Positions 18,853 to 28,101 are shown, numbered from the stretch's first letter. The stretch: 64,000 nt of DNA from Paucisalibacillus globulus DSM 18846 (GCF_000482485.1 NZ_AXVK01000001.1:186001-250000), one strand, 5' to 3'. Numbers and translations: made by a program. Notes: generated from the letters alone by a model not told the origin.

Positions 18853-18930
18853 GCTTTTACTGGCTGTTGATCCCTCACTTATAATTCTTGAATTTCACTC
18901 GAATTCTCGAAGTGGGGATCTTACAGCCAG
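18853..18930. other. long imperfect hairpin
   Basis: ACTGGCTGT...GATCCC...CACTT pairs with AAGTG...GGGATC...ACAGCCAGT over about 20 base pairs, around the inner stem ATTC/GAAT. It lies upstream of the next two small genes. It is not a known riboswitch to my eye. Confidence 0.5.
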
Positions 18931-18963
18931 TTAACCTGCGATAAAATAGGGAGGGGGAAGCGA

Positions 18964-19161
18964 ATGGATAGGGAAAAACTGATAAAAAACCTAGGCATAA
19001 TTGAAAAGCATCTAGAGAAAAATGAAAAGTGGTTTCAACAGCCTGAAAAGAAAATGATTACATTTGAAAAAGAAATGGGGGAATGGAATACACGTTTTTT
19101 GAAAACAATTGGCGAAATGGAGCACTGGATAACCGAGTTAGAAAAGAAAATGGAAGGTTAA
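18964..19161 (+). CDS. small coiled-coil protein, 65 aa
   Basis: A charged, helical protein with heptad-like hydrophobic spacing (LIKNLGIIEKHLEKNEKWF ... MEHWITELEKKM). There is no signal peptide. The ribosome binding site GGGAGGGGG is very strong. The family is not recognised. It sits with the next gene between coat genes and the IS256 element and could share their sporulation timing. Confidence 0.6.
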   Translation: MDREKLIKNLGIIEKHLEKNEKWFQQPEKKMITFEKEMGEWNTRFLKTIGEMEHWITELEKKMEG

Positions 19162-19235
19162 TTTGTTGTGATAGACAGACATAAAATAAGGAATGATATC
19201 GAATATCTATAGTAAAAGGTTGAGGGGGTAGTAAT

Positions 19236-19505
19236 ATGGGATATATATTACCGATTCAACAACATGAATATGCGGATTATCAGAGAAGAATGGTTACAAG
19301 GAAAAGAACAATAACATCGGTTGAAAAATCCTATAAAACGGTTTTAAGGACGAAGTATGAAGAATTGAAACATGAGGAAGAGATAAGAAATCAGGATCTT
19401 GAGGCAATGCGTCCAACAAAAGCTCCTATATCTTCCTATAGTGATATGGATGAGGTATATACAGAAATAACAGGATTAGGACATTTTGTAAATGAACGTG
19501 TGTAG
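19236..19505 (+). CDS. hypothetical protein, 89 aa
   Basis: Basic N-terminal half (YADYQRRMVTRKRT) and acidic C-terminal half, starting MGYILPIQQHEYADY. The ribosome binding site is GAGGGGG. No membrane span or signal was seen. I do not recognise the family, though small Bacillaceae proteins starting MGYILPI are familiar. It is the last gene before the terminator that the IS256 element has split. Confidence 0.6.
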   Translation: MGYILPIQQHEYADYQRRMVTRKRTITSVEKSYKTVLRTKYEELKHEEEIRNQDLEAMRPTKAPISSYSDMDEVYTEITGLGHFVNERV

Positions 19506-19596
19506 AGGACCTTCTTAGTAAGGGAAATGAAACAGTCCATAGGTGGAACTTAGTTGCATATTTGTGAGCAAATTAGCGAGCTTAAGGAATTTGAAA

Positions 19597-19621
19597 AAGC
19601 CCACTCGAAATAAGAGTGGGC
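19597..19621 (+). terminator. terminator interrupted by an IS256 insertion
   Basis: GCCCACTC / GAGTGGGC forms the stem. The following T-run has been moved to 21302 by the insertion, so this copy is followed by IS sequence. AGAGTGGGCTTTT is found again right after the IS. Confidence 0.8.
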
Positions 19622-19730
19622 GAGAGTGTAATCTAAACTGTGTAAGTAGAAGAGCGTACGGCTTCTGCTTGACAGTTTAGATTTTTTTTATATTCCCATA
19701 ATGGGAATATAAGGAATTGGAGGAATTGAT

Positions 19731-20966
19731 ATGGCAAAAATTAAGCGTGATCCTAAATCTGTAGACCTAGCTAATAGAATTATCGAAGAGTATCAACCAA
19801 AATCTGTGGATGACATGCAGAAAGCTCTTAAGGATATTTTCGGACCAATGTTCGAAGCAATGTTAAAAGGTGAAATGAATCACCATTTAGGTTATGAATC
19901 AAATGATAAAGGTGAAAAAGAATCATCAAATAGAAGAAATGGATACGGTAAGAAAATGTTACACACAAGTTCTGGAGAGGTAGAAATTGCTACCCCACGT
20001 GATCGTGATGGATTATTTGAACCAAAACTTATTCCCAAGCGCCAAAGGGATGTTTCAGCTATTGAGGACAAAGTCATTTCTATGTATGCTCGGGGCATGT
20101 CACAACGGGATATCTCATTAACCATTGAAGATATTTACGGCTTTTCTGTTTCCCATGACATGGTATCAGATATCACGGATTCGGTGATTCCTGAGTTAGA
20201 GGAATGGCAAACCCGTCCACTAAGTAACTGTTATGCTTTCTTGTTTGTAGACTGTATGTTTACAACTATTAGGAATGAATATGAAACCAAGAAATATGCT
20301 GTTTACACGATTCTTGGCTATACCATGCAAGGAAAAAAGGATGTTCTTGGCTTGTGGTTAAATGAAACCGAAAGTAAGCATAAATGGATGCAAATATTTG
20401 ATGAGATTAAGGCGAGAGGCGTTGAAGATATATTCTTTATTTCTATGGATGGTGTAAGTGGATTAGAGGAAGGTGCCCGTGCCATTTTCCCAGAAGTAAC
20501 CGTTCAACGATGTATGGTTCATTTGATACGTAACTCCATCAAATATGTTCCAAGCAAGGATTACAAAGCCTTTACAGCCTCATTGAAGAAGGTTTATGGT
20601 GCTCAAAGTCTTAAGGCCTGTCAAAGTGCATTTGAATCGTTTAAACAACAATGGTCAGCGTATCCGGGGGCAATTAATGTGTGGACAAGAAACTATCATC
20701 ATGTTGAACAGCTATTTGAATATGGAAGTGCGATAAGAAAGATCATGTATACAACGAATGCGGTTGAAAGCATCCATTCAAGCTTTAGAAAGGTAACCAA
20801 AAAAGGTGCGTTTCCAAATGAAAATGCTCTTTTAAAAGTTCTATATTTGCGAATTAAAGAGTTGGGAGCTAAGTGGGAAGGTGGTCATATTAATAACTGG
20901 TCTATCGTAATGAATCAGCTATTAATTCATGAAGGACTAGAAGAAAGAGTACACAAATATATTTAA
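19731..20966 (+). CDS. IS256 (mutator-type) transposase
   Basis: 411 residues, full length. It is a DDE transposase for copy-out/paste-in transposition. The conserved pieces are FEAMLKGEMNHHLGY, the RNGYGKK region, the first aspartate in FLFVDCMFTTIR, the second in FFISMDGVSGLEEG, the RCMVHLIRNS signature and the TTNAVESIHSSFRK region with the catalytic Glu. The ribosome binding site is TTGGAGGAA. It is intact and probably active. Confidence 0.93.
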   Translation: MAKIKRDPKSVDLANRIIEEYQPKSVDDMQKALKDIFGPMFEAMLKGEMNHHLGYESNDKGEKESSNRRNGYGKKMLHTSSGEVEIATPRDRDGLFEPKLIPKRQRDVSAIEDKVISMYARGMSQRDISLTIEDIYGFSVSHDMVSDITDSVIPELEEWQTRPLSNCYAFLFVDCMFTTIRNEYETKKYAVYTILGYTMQGKKDVLGLWLNETESKHKWMQIFDEIKARGVEDIFFISMDGVSGLEEGARAIFPEVTVQRCMVHLIRNSIKYVPSKDYKAFTASLKKVYGAQSLKACQSAFESFKQQWSAYPGAINVWTRNYHHVEQLFEYGSAIRKIMYTTNAVESIHSSFRKVTKKGAFPNENALLKVLYLRIKELGAKWEGGHINNWSIVMNQLLIHEGLEERVHKYI

Positions 20967-20982
20967 GGAGGATATAGAACCC

Positions 20983-21187
20983 GTATCACGTACGCCACCA
21001 TTGACTTTGCTTTTGTCCGTGTTGTTGAATTCTTCGCAGGATGGTCAAAATAAAGCCCTTTGGGGCAATCCTGCTTTAAATTGTAACACGGACAAATCGA
21101 TTCTAAGCATTCGCTGGCGGGGCCCCGACCCCTTCCACCGAATACTAAGAATCGGGCGCTGCAGTCAATGGTGGCTTGCTGTGACAC
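20983..21187. ncRNA. three-way-junction structured segment in the IS256 tail
   Basis: Nested inverted repeats: outer stem GTATCAC...GCCACCATTGACT (20983-21006) with AGTCAATGGTGGC...GTGACAC (21163-21187); first branch TTGTCCGTGTT / AACACGGACAA (21013-21023, 21085-21095), itself capped by GCAGGAT / ATCCTGC; second branch GATTCTAAGCATTCG / CGAATACTAAGAATC (21099-21153) around CGGGGCCCCG. It begins 16 nt after the transposase stop. Small reading frames here are artefacts. It may be a nested MITE or a folded RNA. Confidence 0.55.
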
Positions 21188-21314
21188 TTATTTAATAGCT
21201 CGCACATTTGTTGGTAAGTGGTTCCATTCACGAATAGTTGGTTAAAATATCAATAAATAATAATTAATTTACACACTTTATTTGACAAACCCAGAGTGGG
21301 CTTTTAATCTGCTT

Positions 21315-22016
21315 TTAATGCTTCCTTTTCCCTCTATTGATAAATGGTAATAGGAATAATTCCTCGTCTTTCATATACTCTGCATAAAACACATCTTTTA
21401 CTTGATCATAGCCTTGTACTTTTAATTCTTCCAACAACCATTCTTCTGTAAGGTTTTTTTCTTCTAAATTATCATAGATAATTTCTCCATCATTGATTAG
21501 TGTGACGGATAGGTTAGCGGGTTGTGGCGCTAGCTTCATATCTTTACGAGTGGGTGTCTGGTAATCTGATCTTTTCAATACAGAAATAGCACCATTCGTT
21601 TCTAAAATTGCGTATTCTACCTCACGAATAGAAAACACATCCTTCTCACGCAGAAGATGTTGAAGCTGATTGACATCTAATTTATTCTTTTTCAGCACAT
21701 CTCGAATCAACTTCCCATTACGAATAACAATCTCGGGTGAACCTTCTAGTAAGGCGCGTGATCCTTTGAACCTCTGTGTAATCCACTCTGTAAGATATAA
21801 TAATCCCCCCCATAAAAAAAGCACATAAGCAATTTCCAGAATCCCAGCTTTATCGTCAAATAACGCATTCCCAACAAGTTCACCAAGTATAATAGCTGAA
21901 ATAAAATCAAATGCTGTTAGTTGAGAAATCTGTGTTTTGCCAAGAAGTTTTGTCATTAAATATAAGGCGAAAAAGCCAAAGAGTGTGTCTATAAACATTT
22001 GAAAATATGAAATCAA
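21315..22016 (-). CDS. DUF421 / YetF-family membrane protein
   Basis: 233 residues. Three N-terminal membrane spans (about 5-25, 35-55, 60-80) precede a cytoplasmic DUF421 domain with EGSPEIVIRNGKLI and RDVLKKNKLDVNQLQHLLREK, followed by VEYAILETNGAISVL. The function of the family is not established; some members affect spores and germination in Bacillus. It is transcribed toward the IS256 element, whose right end lies 22 bp past its stop, so its own terminator may be the split one. Confidence 0.85.
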   Translation of the reverse strand: MISYFQMFIDTLFGFFALYLMTKLLGKTQISQLTAFDFISAIILGELVGNALFDDKAGILEIAYVLFLWGGLLYLTEWITQRFKGSRALLEGSPEIVIRNGKLIRDVLKKNKLDVNQLQHLLREKDVFSIREVEYAILETNGAISVLKRSDYQTPTRKDMKLAPQPANLSVTLINDGEIIYDNLEEKNLTEEWLLEELKVQGYDQVKDVFYAEYMKDEELFLLPFINRGKRKH

Positions 22017-22083
22017 CCCTAATGTCCCCTTTCCATTCTTAGATTAACCGGAATGTAAAAAGTCATACACAGATTAGGGGATA

Positions 22084-22115
22084 AGAAAAAAGACAGTCCG
22101 AACAAAGGACTGTCT
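22084..22115 (-). terminator. terminator of the yjcG-yjcF unit
   Basis: AGACAGTCC / GGACTGTCT, with TTTTTTCTTAT following on the minus strand. It overlaps the yjcF stop codon. Confidence 0.8.
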
Positions 22116-22539
22116 ACATTATTTCTTTTATCATCGTTACGTGGGGGATACCTGCATCAAGGAATTCGCCTGAAACAGATATATATCCCAATTTTTTATA
22201 AAAATTCTCGGCATGTGTTTGAGCATTTAATTTTGCCTTGTTAAAGCCTTTTTCTCTAATAATATTTTCCATTGCTAGAATAAGTTCTTTACCAAACGAC
22301 TTTCCACGGTATTCCTTTAAAACACAGATACGTTCCAACTTGCCATATTCTTCTACAAATCGTAGACGACTGGCTGTAATTGGAATGTTATCCTTATATC
22401 CAACAAAATGAATGGCAGTTTCGTCATGGCGGTCAATTTCTTCTTCTATGGGAACTTTTTGTTCCTCAACAAATACAATCGTACGAACTTGATACGCATG
22501 TTCCTTTTCTTCAGGTGTTTCTACAATCTTTATTTTCAT
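22114..22539 (-). CDS. yjcF: GNAT acetyltransferase YjcF
   Basis: 141 residues from the ATG that overlaps the yjcG stop (ATGA), a sign of translational coupling. It has a GNAT fold: VFVEEQKVPIEEEIDRHD is the start motif of the ElaA/YjcF group, and EYRGKSFGKELILAM is the acetyl-CoA loop. It ends with FYKKLGY...IPHVTM. The substrate is unknown. The yjcH-yjcG-yjcF order matches B. subtilis. Confidence 0.9.
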   Translation of the reverse strand: MKIKIVETPEEKEHAYQVRTIVFVEEQKVPIEEEIDRHDETAIHFVGYKDNIPITASRLRFVEEYGKLERICVLKEYRGKSFGKELILAMENIIREKGFNKAKLNAQTHAENFYKKLGYISVSGEFLDAGIPHVTMIKEIM

Positions 22540-23054
22540 AATAGTTCCTGACCGAAAACAAATGATTCGTAAACAGTCCAAGAACCGTTTTCTAATTGAT
22601 ATAGAAGCTGGAAACGATCTACTTCTTCTTCATATTGAAAACTTCTCATCTTCATTCGACCAAAGACATCAGAATACTCATCGTCCAATAATTTTTGCCC
22701 AATCGTAATATGCGGAACAAATGCAAATTTCTTATTTTGTGGAAACTTTCCTTCATGAAGCTTTTCATATAGTTCGGTTAACTTTTCGTTTGGCTCCACT
22801 TTTAAGTAAATCGTATTTGTTACAGGTACAAATGAACTAGCCTTATTAATACGTATTGTCAGTGGTTCTGTTTCATTTGCAATTCGTTTTAATTCTGGAA
22901 TCAATTCCTCTATCATATCATCATCAGCAACGAAGGCTTCCTTCAATGTGATATGGGGTGGAATTAAAGGATAATGCGGGTCATAACGTTTACGATAAGA
23001 ATTAGCTTCATCTTGAATTTTTTTTGATGGGAAAATTGCGATTCCGTATTTCAT
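22536..23054 (-). CDS. yjcG: 2H-family phosphoesterase YjcG
   Basis: 172 residues. It is a LigT-like 2H phosphoesterase (cyclic phosphodiesterase fold) with the two HxT motifs, PPHITLKEA (His34) and VPHITIGQK (about His117). Members of this fold cleave or ligate 2',3'-cyclic or 2',5'-linked nucleotides; the substrate of YjcG is not known. The ribosome binding site is AGGAGG. The stop overlaps the yjcF start by 4 bp. Confidence 0.92.
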   Translation of the reverse strand: MKYGIAIFPSKKIQDEANSYRKRYDPHYPLIPPHITLKEAFVADDDMIEELIPELKRIANETEPLTIRINKASSFVPVTNTIYLKVEPNEKLTELYEKLHEGKFPQNKKFAFVPHITIGQKLLDDEYSDVFGRMKMRSFQYEEEVDRFQLLYQLENGSWTVYESFVFGQELL

Positions 23055-23171
23055 GCTAGAACCTCCTATTATTTTATCGTTTAAGTATTATGGTTTTATG
23101 GTTTCTCTTAATTTATAACAAAAATTATAATAGTTAAAGTGTTTTATTCCCTATTTAAATGATTACTAAAA

Positions 23172-23912
23172 CTAATGGTCACCAAAGATTGTTTTTAAAG
23201 CATTTACCATATCATTTTGCCAGTACTTCCACGTATGCTCACCGTCTTGAATTTCTTTATAATGATAGGTTAATCTCTTTTGTTCTAGTACTTCCTTTAG
23301 TTCTCTGTTTGGAGTTAAGAAATCCACTTTCAGACCCTTTGTTGTATCCACGTTAGTCTCTGAAGTACCAATAGTATGGTATATATCGAGAGCATGAATT
23401 TTAGATGTATTTTTAACTGCTTCTAATACCATTTCATCAACAAGTGGGGACTGAATAATTACCTTACCAAATGTATTTGGATATTTAATGGCCATTGTTA
23501 AGGCTAGCGTACCCGCTAATGAGTCTCCCATTAAGGCACGTGTACCACCCATATGATAGGTAGGGAGGATATCGTCCAAATAGGGTACAACCTCTTTCAT
23601 TAAAAACTTTGAATATGCTTCATATTGTTCTCCAGATGGATGGTATTTTTTTAAGCGATCGTATCGGTCCTTATAATGAATGCCAATGAAAATTGTATTT
23701 TCAATTTCAGCATCATCATGAAGTTGATCACTAAATGTTGCCACACGCCCCATCTGATAGTAATCATTTCCATCCTGCATAATGCAAATATGATACTTAT
23801 ACAAGGGTGAAAAAGTTTCAGGTTGATAAATTTTTAGTGTCATATTTTCTTCAAGATAAACGCTGTTTATTATATGCTCTTGCATTTTTCCTTTTCTGGC
23901 CAATCGATTCAC
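23172..23912 (-). CDS. yjcH: esterase YjcH (alpha/beta hydrolase, EstD-like)
   Basis: About 240-246 residues. It is a putative esterase-fold hydrolase: the nucleophile serine is in GDSLAGTLAL, and the histidine is near the end in DGEHTWKYW. The first in-frame start is GTG at 23912, but TTG at 23903 (behind GAGGTG) or ATG at 23885 (behind AAAAGGA) are better placed. It is upstream of yjcG with a separate gap of about 110 bp. Confidence 0.85.
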   Translation of the reverse strand: MNRLARKGKMQEHIINSVYLEENMTLKIYQPETFSPLYKYHICIMQDGNDYYQMGRVATFSDQLHDDAEIENTIFIGIHYKDRYDRLKKYHPSGEQYEAYSKFLMKEVVPYLDDILPTYHMGGTRALMGDSLAGTLALTMAIKYPNTFGKVIIQSPLVDEMVLEAVKNTSKIHALDIYHTIGTSETNVDTTKGLKVDFLTPNRELKEVLEQKRLTYHYKEIQDGEHTWKYWQNDMVNALKTIFGDH

Positions 23913-23967
23913 CTCATCAGCAAATTACCTATTCCTATTTTATCATGAAAGCCCTTAAGTTGTAACC

Positions 23968-25800
23968 TTAACTACCAACTACTTCACGAATTTGGCCTTT
24001 GTAAAGGTTATAATAGTTTTCTTTTCGTTCTAGTAGTTCATCATGATTCCCTTTTTCTAAGATTTGCCCGTGTTCTAACATCACAATTTGATCAGCTTCT
24101 TGAATGGTGTTTAATCGGTGAGCAATGATGAAACTTGTTCTGCCCCTCATTAACTCACTTAATGCTTCTTGGATTTTTAATTCGGTTATTGTATCAATGT
24201 TACTTGTTGCTTCATCAAGTACAAGGATAGTTGGTTCTGCAATAAATGCACGTGCAATTGTTAATAATTGCTTTTGTCCCTGACTGATTCCACTACCATC
24301 TTGGTCTAAAATGGTATCGTATCCCTCTGGTAATTGTTCGATAAAGTCATGGGCATTGGCTTTCATAGCAGCTTCTATAACTTCTTCATCAGTTGCATTT
24401 AAACGACCATATCGGATGTTTTCCCTAATTGTATTATGAAATAAGAAGGAATCTTGTAAAACGAACGCCATATGGGACCTTAAACTAGACCTAGTGATAT
24501 TCTTTAGATCAATTCCATCAAGTGTAATTTTCCCACTTTCGTAATTATAGAATCGAGAAATTAAATTAATGATAGTCGTTTTACCTGCACCAGTATGCCC
24601 GACAAAGGCTACGGACTCTCCTGGTTTTGCCTCAAAGTTAATTTTATTTAAAATTAGTTCATCTTCATAACCAAAAGATACATTTTCAAATTTGAGATGT
24701 CCTTTAGTTTTTAGAAGATCCATAGCTTTTCCTTCATCTAATTCCTCTTCAACTTCATCCATTACATTAAAAACGCGCTCGGCACCAGCAACAGCTGACA
24801 GGAGAAGATTGAATTGGTTGGATAGTTCATTTAATGGGCGAGTAAACTGACGAGCGTATTCAGTGAAAATTACGATCGTTCCAACTGTAACAAGTGTTGT
24901 ATTAATAGTTAAGATTCCACCAACAAGGGCAATCATTCCGAAACTCAGGAAGTTCAACATGTTCATCACTTTAGGTATAAAACCAGCAATGGTTAATGAC
25001 CAGAAACCAGATTGATTTAAATCTTTATTTTTTACTTCAAATTCTTTGGTGACACGTTCCTCTTGGGAATAAGTTTTTACAACATGTTGTCCAGACACGA
25101 TTTCTTCAACATATCCATTAAGTTCACCAAGTCGATTTTGTTGTAACTTATATAATGGACCGGTTCTCCTTGTAATCCAACGAGTTGCTAAGAACATTAC
25201 AGGTACAATAGACATAGTCACAACCGTTAATATTGGACTAAGATAAATCATTACACCAATCGTTCCAATTAGTGTTATTACACTGGAAAAAACTTGGATT
25301 ACAGACTGGTTTAACGTGTTATTGACATTATCGATGTCATTTGTGATCCGACTCATTAATTCTCCGTGCTGTCTTTTATCAAAATAGGCAATTGGCAAAC
25401 GATGGAATTTATGGAAAAGCTCAGAACGCAAATCATACACCGTATTTTGTGCAATACCTATCATCCAGAAACTTTGTAGAAAGATGGAAAGGGAATTCAA
25501 CAGATAAACGAAAACAAGTCCGATTACCAACATTCCAAAACCAGATAATTCCTTATCTACAATAAAATTATCAATTGCCATCCCGACCATAAACGGTCCA
25601 AGTAAGCTCATAGCCGAGCTAATGAGTACCATTAAAACAACAAGCCACAATTTAGCTTTTTCTTTTGCAAGATACGACCAAATTCGTTTAATTGTTCCAA
25701 CCGTGTTGGAGGCACGTTTTTTCGTTACTTCCTCGGAAATATTTTCAATCGGTATTTTTTCATATTGAAAGGGAGCTTTTAGCTGTTGTTTAACGGACAT
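23968..25800 (-). CDS. ABC multidrug exporter subunit (YfiC/BmrD-like)
   Basis: 610 residues from the ATG at 25800 (AAAGGAG upstream). It is an ABC half-transporter: six spans (about 50-330), then an ATPase with Walker A GHTGAGKTT, Walker B ILVLDEATS (normal Glu) and the switch His in IIAHRLNTI. The signature motif is GISQGQKQ instead of LSGGQ. This is expected for the partner that supplies a non-canonical signature to the degenerate site of a heterodimer. It overlaps its partner gene by 11 bp. Substrate: probably drugs or lipids. Confidence 0.88.
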   Translation of the reverse strand: MSVKQQLKAPFQYEKIPIENISEEVTKKRASNTVGTIKRIWSYLAKEKAKLWLVVLMVLISSAMSLLGPFMVGMAIDNFIVDKELSGFGMLVIGLVFVYLLNSLSIFLQSFWMIGIAQNTVYDLRSELFHKFHRLPIAYFDKRQHGELMSRITNDIDNVNNTLNQSVIQVFSSVITLIGTIGVMIYLSPILTVVTMSIVPVMFLATRWITRRTGPLYKLQQNRLGELNGYVEEIVSGQHVVKTYSQEERVTKEFEVKNKDLNQSGFWSLTIAGFIPKVMNMLNFLSFGMIALVGGILTINTTLVTVGTIVIFTEYARQFTRPLNELSNQFNLLLSAVAGAERVFNVMDEVEEELDEGKAMDLLKTKGHLKFENVSFGYEDELILNKINFEAKPGESVAFVGHTGAGKTTIINLISRFYNYESGKITLDGIDLKNITRSSLRSHMAFVLQDSFLFHNTIRENIRYGRLNATDEEVIEAAMKANAHDFIEQLPEGYDTILDQDGSGISQGQKQLLTIARAFIAEPTILVLDEATSNIDTITELKIQEALSELMRGRTSFIIAHRLNTIQEADQIVMLEHGQILEKGNHDELLERKENYYNLYKGQIREVVGS

Positions 25801-27520
25801 TTGGATACTCCTTTCCAAACTGAGATTCCACAATTCTTTGGTACAATTCGGAATCCTTTAGTAAATCCTCATGTGTACCAATGTGTAACATTTTACCTTC
25901 ATCTAATAGTAGAATTCGATCGGCATTCATAGCTGTAGAAACCTTTTGTGTAATAATAAACATTGTATTTAAGTCATCTTGAATGGCTGTGAGCAATTTT
26001 GCTTCTGTTGCCAAATCAAGTGCACTAGTACTATCATCAAGCATTAGAATTTTAGGTTTACGAATTAATGCTCTAGCAATCGAAATACGTTGTTTTTGTC
26101 CACCAGAGAGGTTAACACCTTTTTGCCCAATTTGGGTTTGATATTGGTTCGGTAAATCCATAATCGTATCGTGAATTTGTGCGTCTTTTGCTGCATTTAG
26201 TATTTCTTGCTTCGATGCATTATCTTTACCCCAAGAAATATTTTCGATGATTGGTCCACTGAAAAGTAAAGGAGTCTGCGGCGCATATCCGATTGCATTA
26301 CGTAGTGAATCTAATTTATAAGAAGAGATTGGTCTTTCGTCAATATAAATTTCTCCATCAGTAACATCATATAATCTTGGGATGAGTTGGAATAAAGATG
26401 ATTTTCCAGAACCTGTTGCTCCGATGATGGCAAGTTTTTCACCGGGATTTACGGTGAAGGAAATATTGCTAAGTACAGGACCATCAGAAGTTGGGTATCG
26501 GAAAGATACGTCTTTAAATTCTACTTTACCATGTGTGATTTTTTGTTTTGCATCAGAATCTTTTGAGTCCAATAAATCAACTTCTTCCACCAGAACTTCA
26601 CTAATTCTTTCTGCGGATGCTTTAGTACGCGAAAGTGCCATGATAATGAATGAGAACATTGAAATTGCCATGGCAACACGCATTGCATAGTTAAGTATTG
26701 CAACAACATCTCCAACTTCAGCAGTACCAGAAATAGATTGCGTATTACCAACCCAGAGAATGGCGATTATACTTAAGTTCATGACGAATAATAGTATAGG
26801 CATCGATGCCTCGATGAAGCGGAATGTAAACCTTGTATTATTCCTTAAGTTCGTATTTGCATCTGTAAAACGTTCTTCTTCGTAATCCCGCCTAAAAAAG
26901 GCTTTGATCAATCGCATTCCTGCAAGGTTCTCCTGCATGACACGGTTAACATTATCAATGCTTTTTTGAACTTTATTAAACATTTTGGAAGCTATCTTTA
27001 GAACCCATAGTAAGAAAACTAGAAGAATTGGAACTGTAATTAAGAAAATAATAGCAAGTCTTGGATTAACAACAAAAGCCATGATGACTCCGCCTAGTGC
27101 AATCAGTGGTGCCTTAGCCATTATTCGTAGTCCCATGAAAATAGTGTTTTGGATTTGTCTAACATCGTTTGTAAATAATGTCATCAGATGTGATGTTGGG
27201 TGATGATTTAAATTTGCAAATGAAAATTCTTGTATTTTACGAAATAATCTTTCGCGAATATCATGAGCGAAACCCCAGCTTACATGGGAAGCATAAAAGG
27301 AATTAATAATTCCAGAAATAAATGAGAAAAATGCTAAACCAATCATGATGCTACCCCACATGACTATATTATTTAAGTCACCATTCATAACCCCATTATC
27401 AATCATTTTCCCTAAGAAAAATGGAAGAAGTAGCTCGACAGCAAGTTCGATGAGCATGAGGAAAAAGGCAACAAATGCAGGCAATTTGTATGGCTTTAAA
27501 AAGGAAAATACTGTTTTCAA
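25790..27520 (-). CDS. ABC multidrug exporter subunit (YfiB/BmrC-like), degenerate site
   Basis: 576 residues. Six spans (about 15-290) are followed by an ATPase domain with Walker A GATGSGKSS and canonical LSGGQKQR. The Walker B ends LMLDDSTS, so the catalytic Glu is Asp, and the switch histidine is replaced (ITQKVST). It is therefore the subunit with the degenerate nucleotide site in a heterodimer with the downstream gene. The ribosome binding site is poor in this copy (GGGGGTAAAATTC). No adjacent regulator was found. Confidence 0.88.
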   Translation of the reverse strand: MKTVFSFLKPYKLPAFVAFFLMLIELAVELLLPFFLGKMIDNGVMNGDLNNIVMWGSIMIGLAFFSFISGIINSFYASHVSWGFAHDIRERLFRKIQEFSFANLNHHPTSHLMTLFTNDVRQIQNTIFMGLRIMAKAPLIALGGVIMAFVVNPRLAIIFLITVPILLVFLLWVLKIASKMFNKVQKSIDNVNRVMQENLAGMRLIKAFFRRDYEEERFTDANTNLRNNTRFTFRFIEASMPILLFVMNLSIIAILWVGNTQSISGTAEVGDVVAILNYAMRVAMAISMFSFIIMALSRTKASAERISEVLVEEVDLLDSKDSDAKQKITHGKVEFKDVSFRYPTSDGPVLSNISFTVNPGEKLAIIGATGSGKSSLFQLIPRLYDVTDGEIYIDERPISSYKLDSLRNAIGYAPQTPLLFSGPIIENISWGKDNASKQEILNAAKDAQIHDTIMDLPNQYQTQIGQKGVNLSGGQKQRISIARALIRKPKILMLDDSTSALDLATEAKLLTAIQDDLNTMFIITQKVSTAMNADRILLLDEGKMLHIGTHEDLLKDSELYQRIVESQFGKEYPNVR

Positions 27521-27732
27521 ATGAATTTTACCCCCGTTGTCGAAAATATGAATTTTTTCAATATGGAAAATATAATGCTATTTTATTATAATAGATAAAC
27601 AAGTTTAGTTCCAAGGATTTATTTCGTGTTTCGAATGAAATTTGTATGATGAAATAGTAGGAAGGAAATTAACATATAGTTTATTAGAGTGATATTAGTT
27701 ATATACTAGACTTTAAAATTGGGGGAAATAAA

Positions 27733-28101
27733 ATGTCATTTTACGAAACATTTGATAAACATATGAATTCCATTATGCAAAAAAATATGGAGGAATTTGA
27801 ATCTACCATTCATCCTGATTCTATTACATTAATATTAGGTAATGGTCGAATGATTCAAGACAGAAAGGAGTTTATCCGTTTCCACAAGGAATGGTTTGCT
27901 GATGATGATTGGAGTATAGACTTTAAAGTTGTGAAATCTATTGTATCATCGGATTTAGCTTCAGTCCTTTTAAAAATTCATTACGATGATCTTGATGAGA
28001 ATGCAAATTCCTATCATTTCGATTATTATTTACAGTTGTTATTTGAAAACGTGGACGGAAACTGGCTCTTACTTTTGGATCAAAATACAAATATTAGTTG
28101 A
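27733..28101 (+). CDS. NTF2/SnoaL-like protein
   Basis: 122 residues. It has the cone-shaped NTF2-like fold pattern: an N-terminal helix pair (YETFDKHMNSIMQKNMEEF), the segment IHPDSITLILGNGRMI, then long beta strands ending GNWLLLLDQNTN. This family includes ketosteroid-isomerase-like enzymes and stress proteins. The substrate is unknown. The ribosome binding site is GGGGGAAA. It is monocistronic. Confidence 0.65.
   Translation: MSFYETFDKHMNSIMQKNMEEFESTIHPDSITLILGNGRMIQDRKEFIRFHKEWFADDDWSIDFKVVKSIVSSDLASVLLKIHYDDLDENANSYHFDYYLQLLFENVDGNWLLLLDQNTNIS

Larger units (their letters stand above)
19622..21292 (+). mobile_element. IS256-family insertion sequence, 1671 bp
   Basis: It is bounded by the 9-bp target duplication AGAGTGGGC (19613-19621 and 21293-21301). 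The imperfect inverted ends share TAAA-x-TGTGTAA at the same distance from each tip. It contains one transposase gene plus an unusual 326-bp structured tail. Longer than the usual 1.3-1.5 kb of this family because of that tail. Confidence 0.85.

Noticed and set aside
20963-21195. Overlapping 74-aa (-) and 64-aa (+) frames in the IS256 tail
   Set aside because: They fall entirely in the nested inverted repeats and lack start signals.
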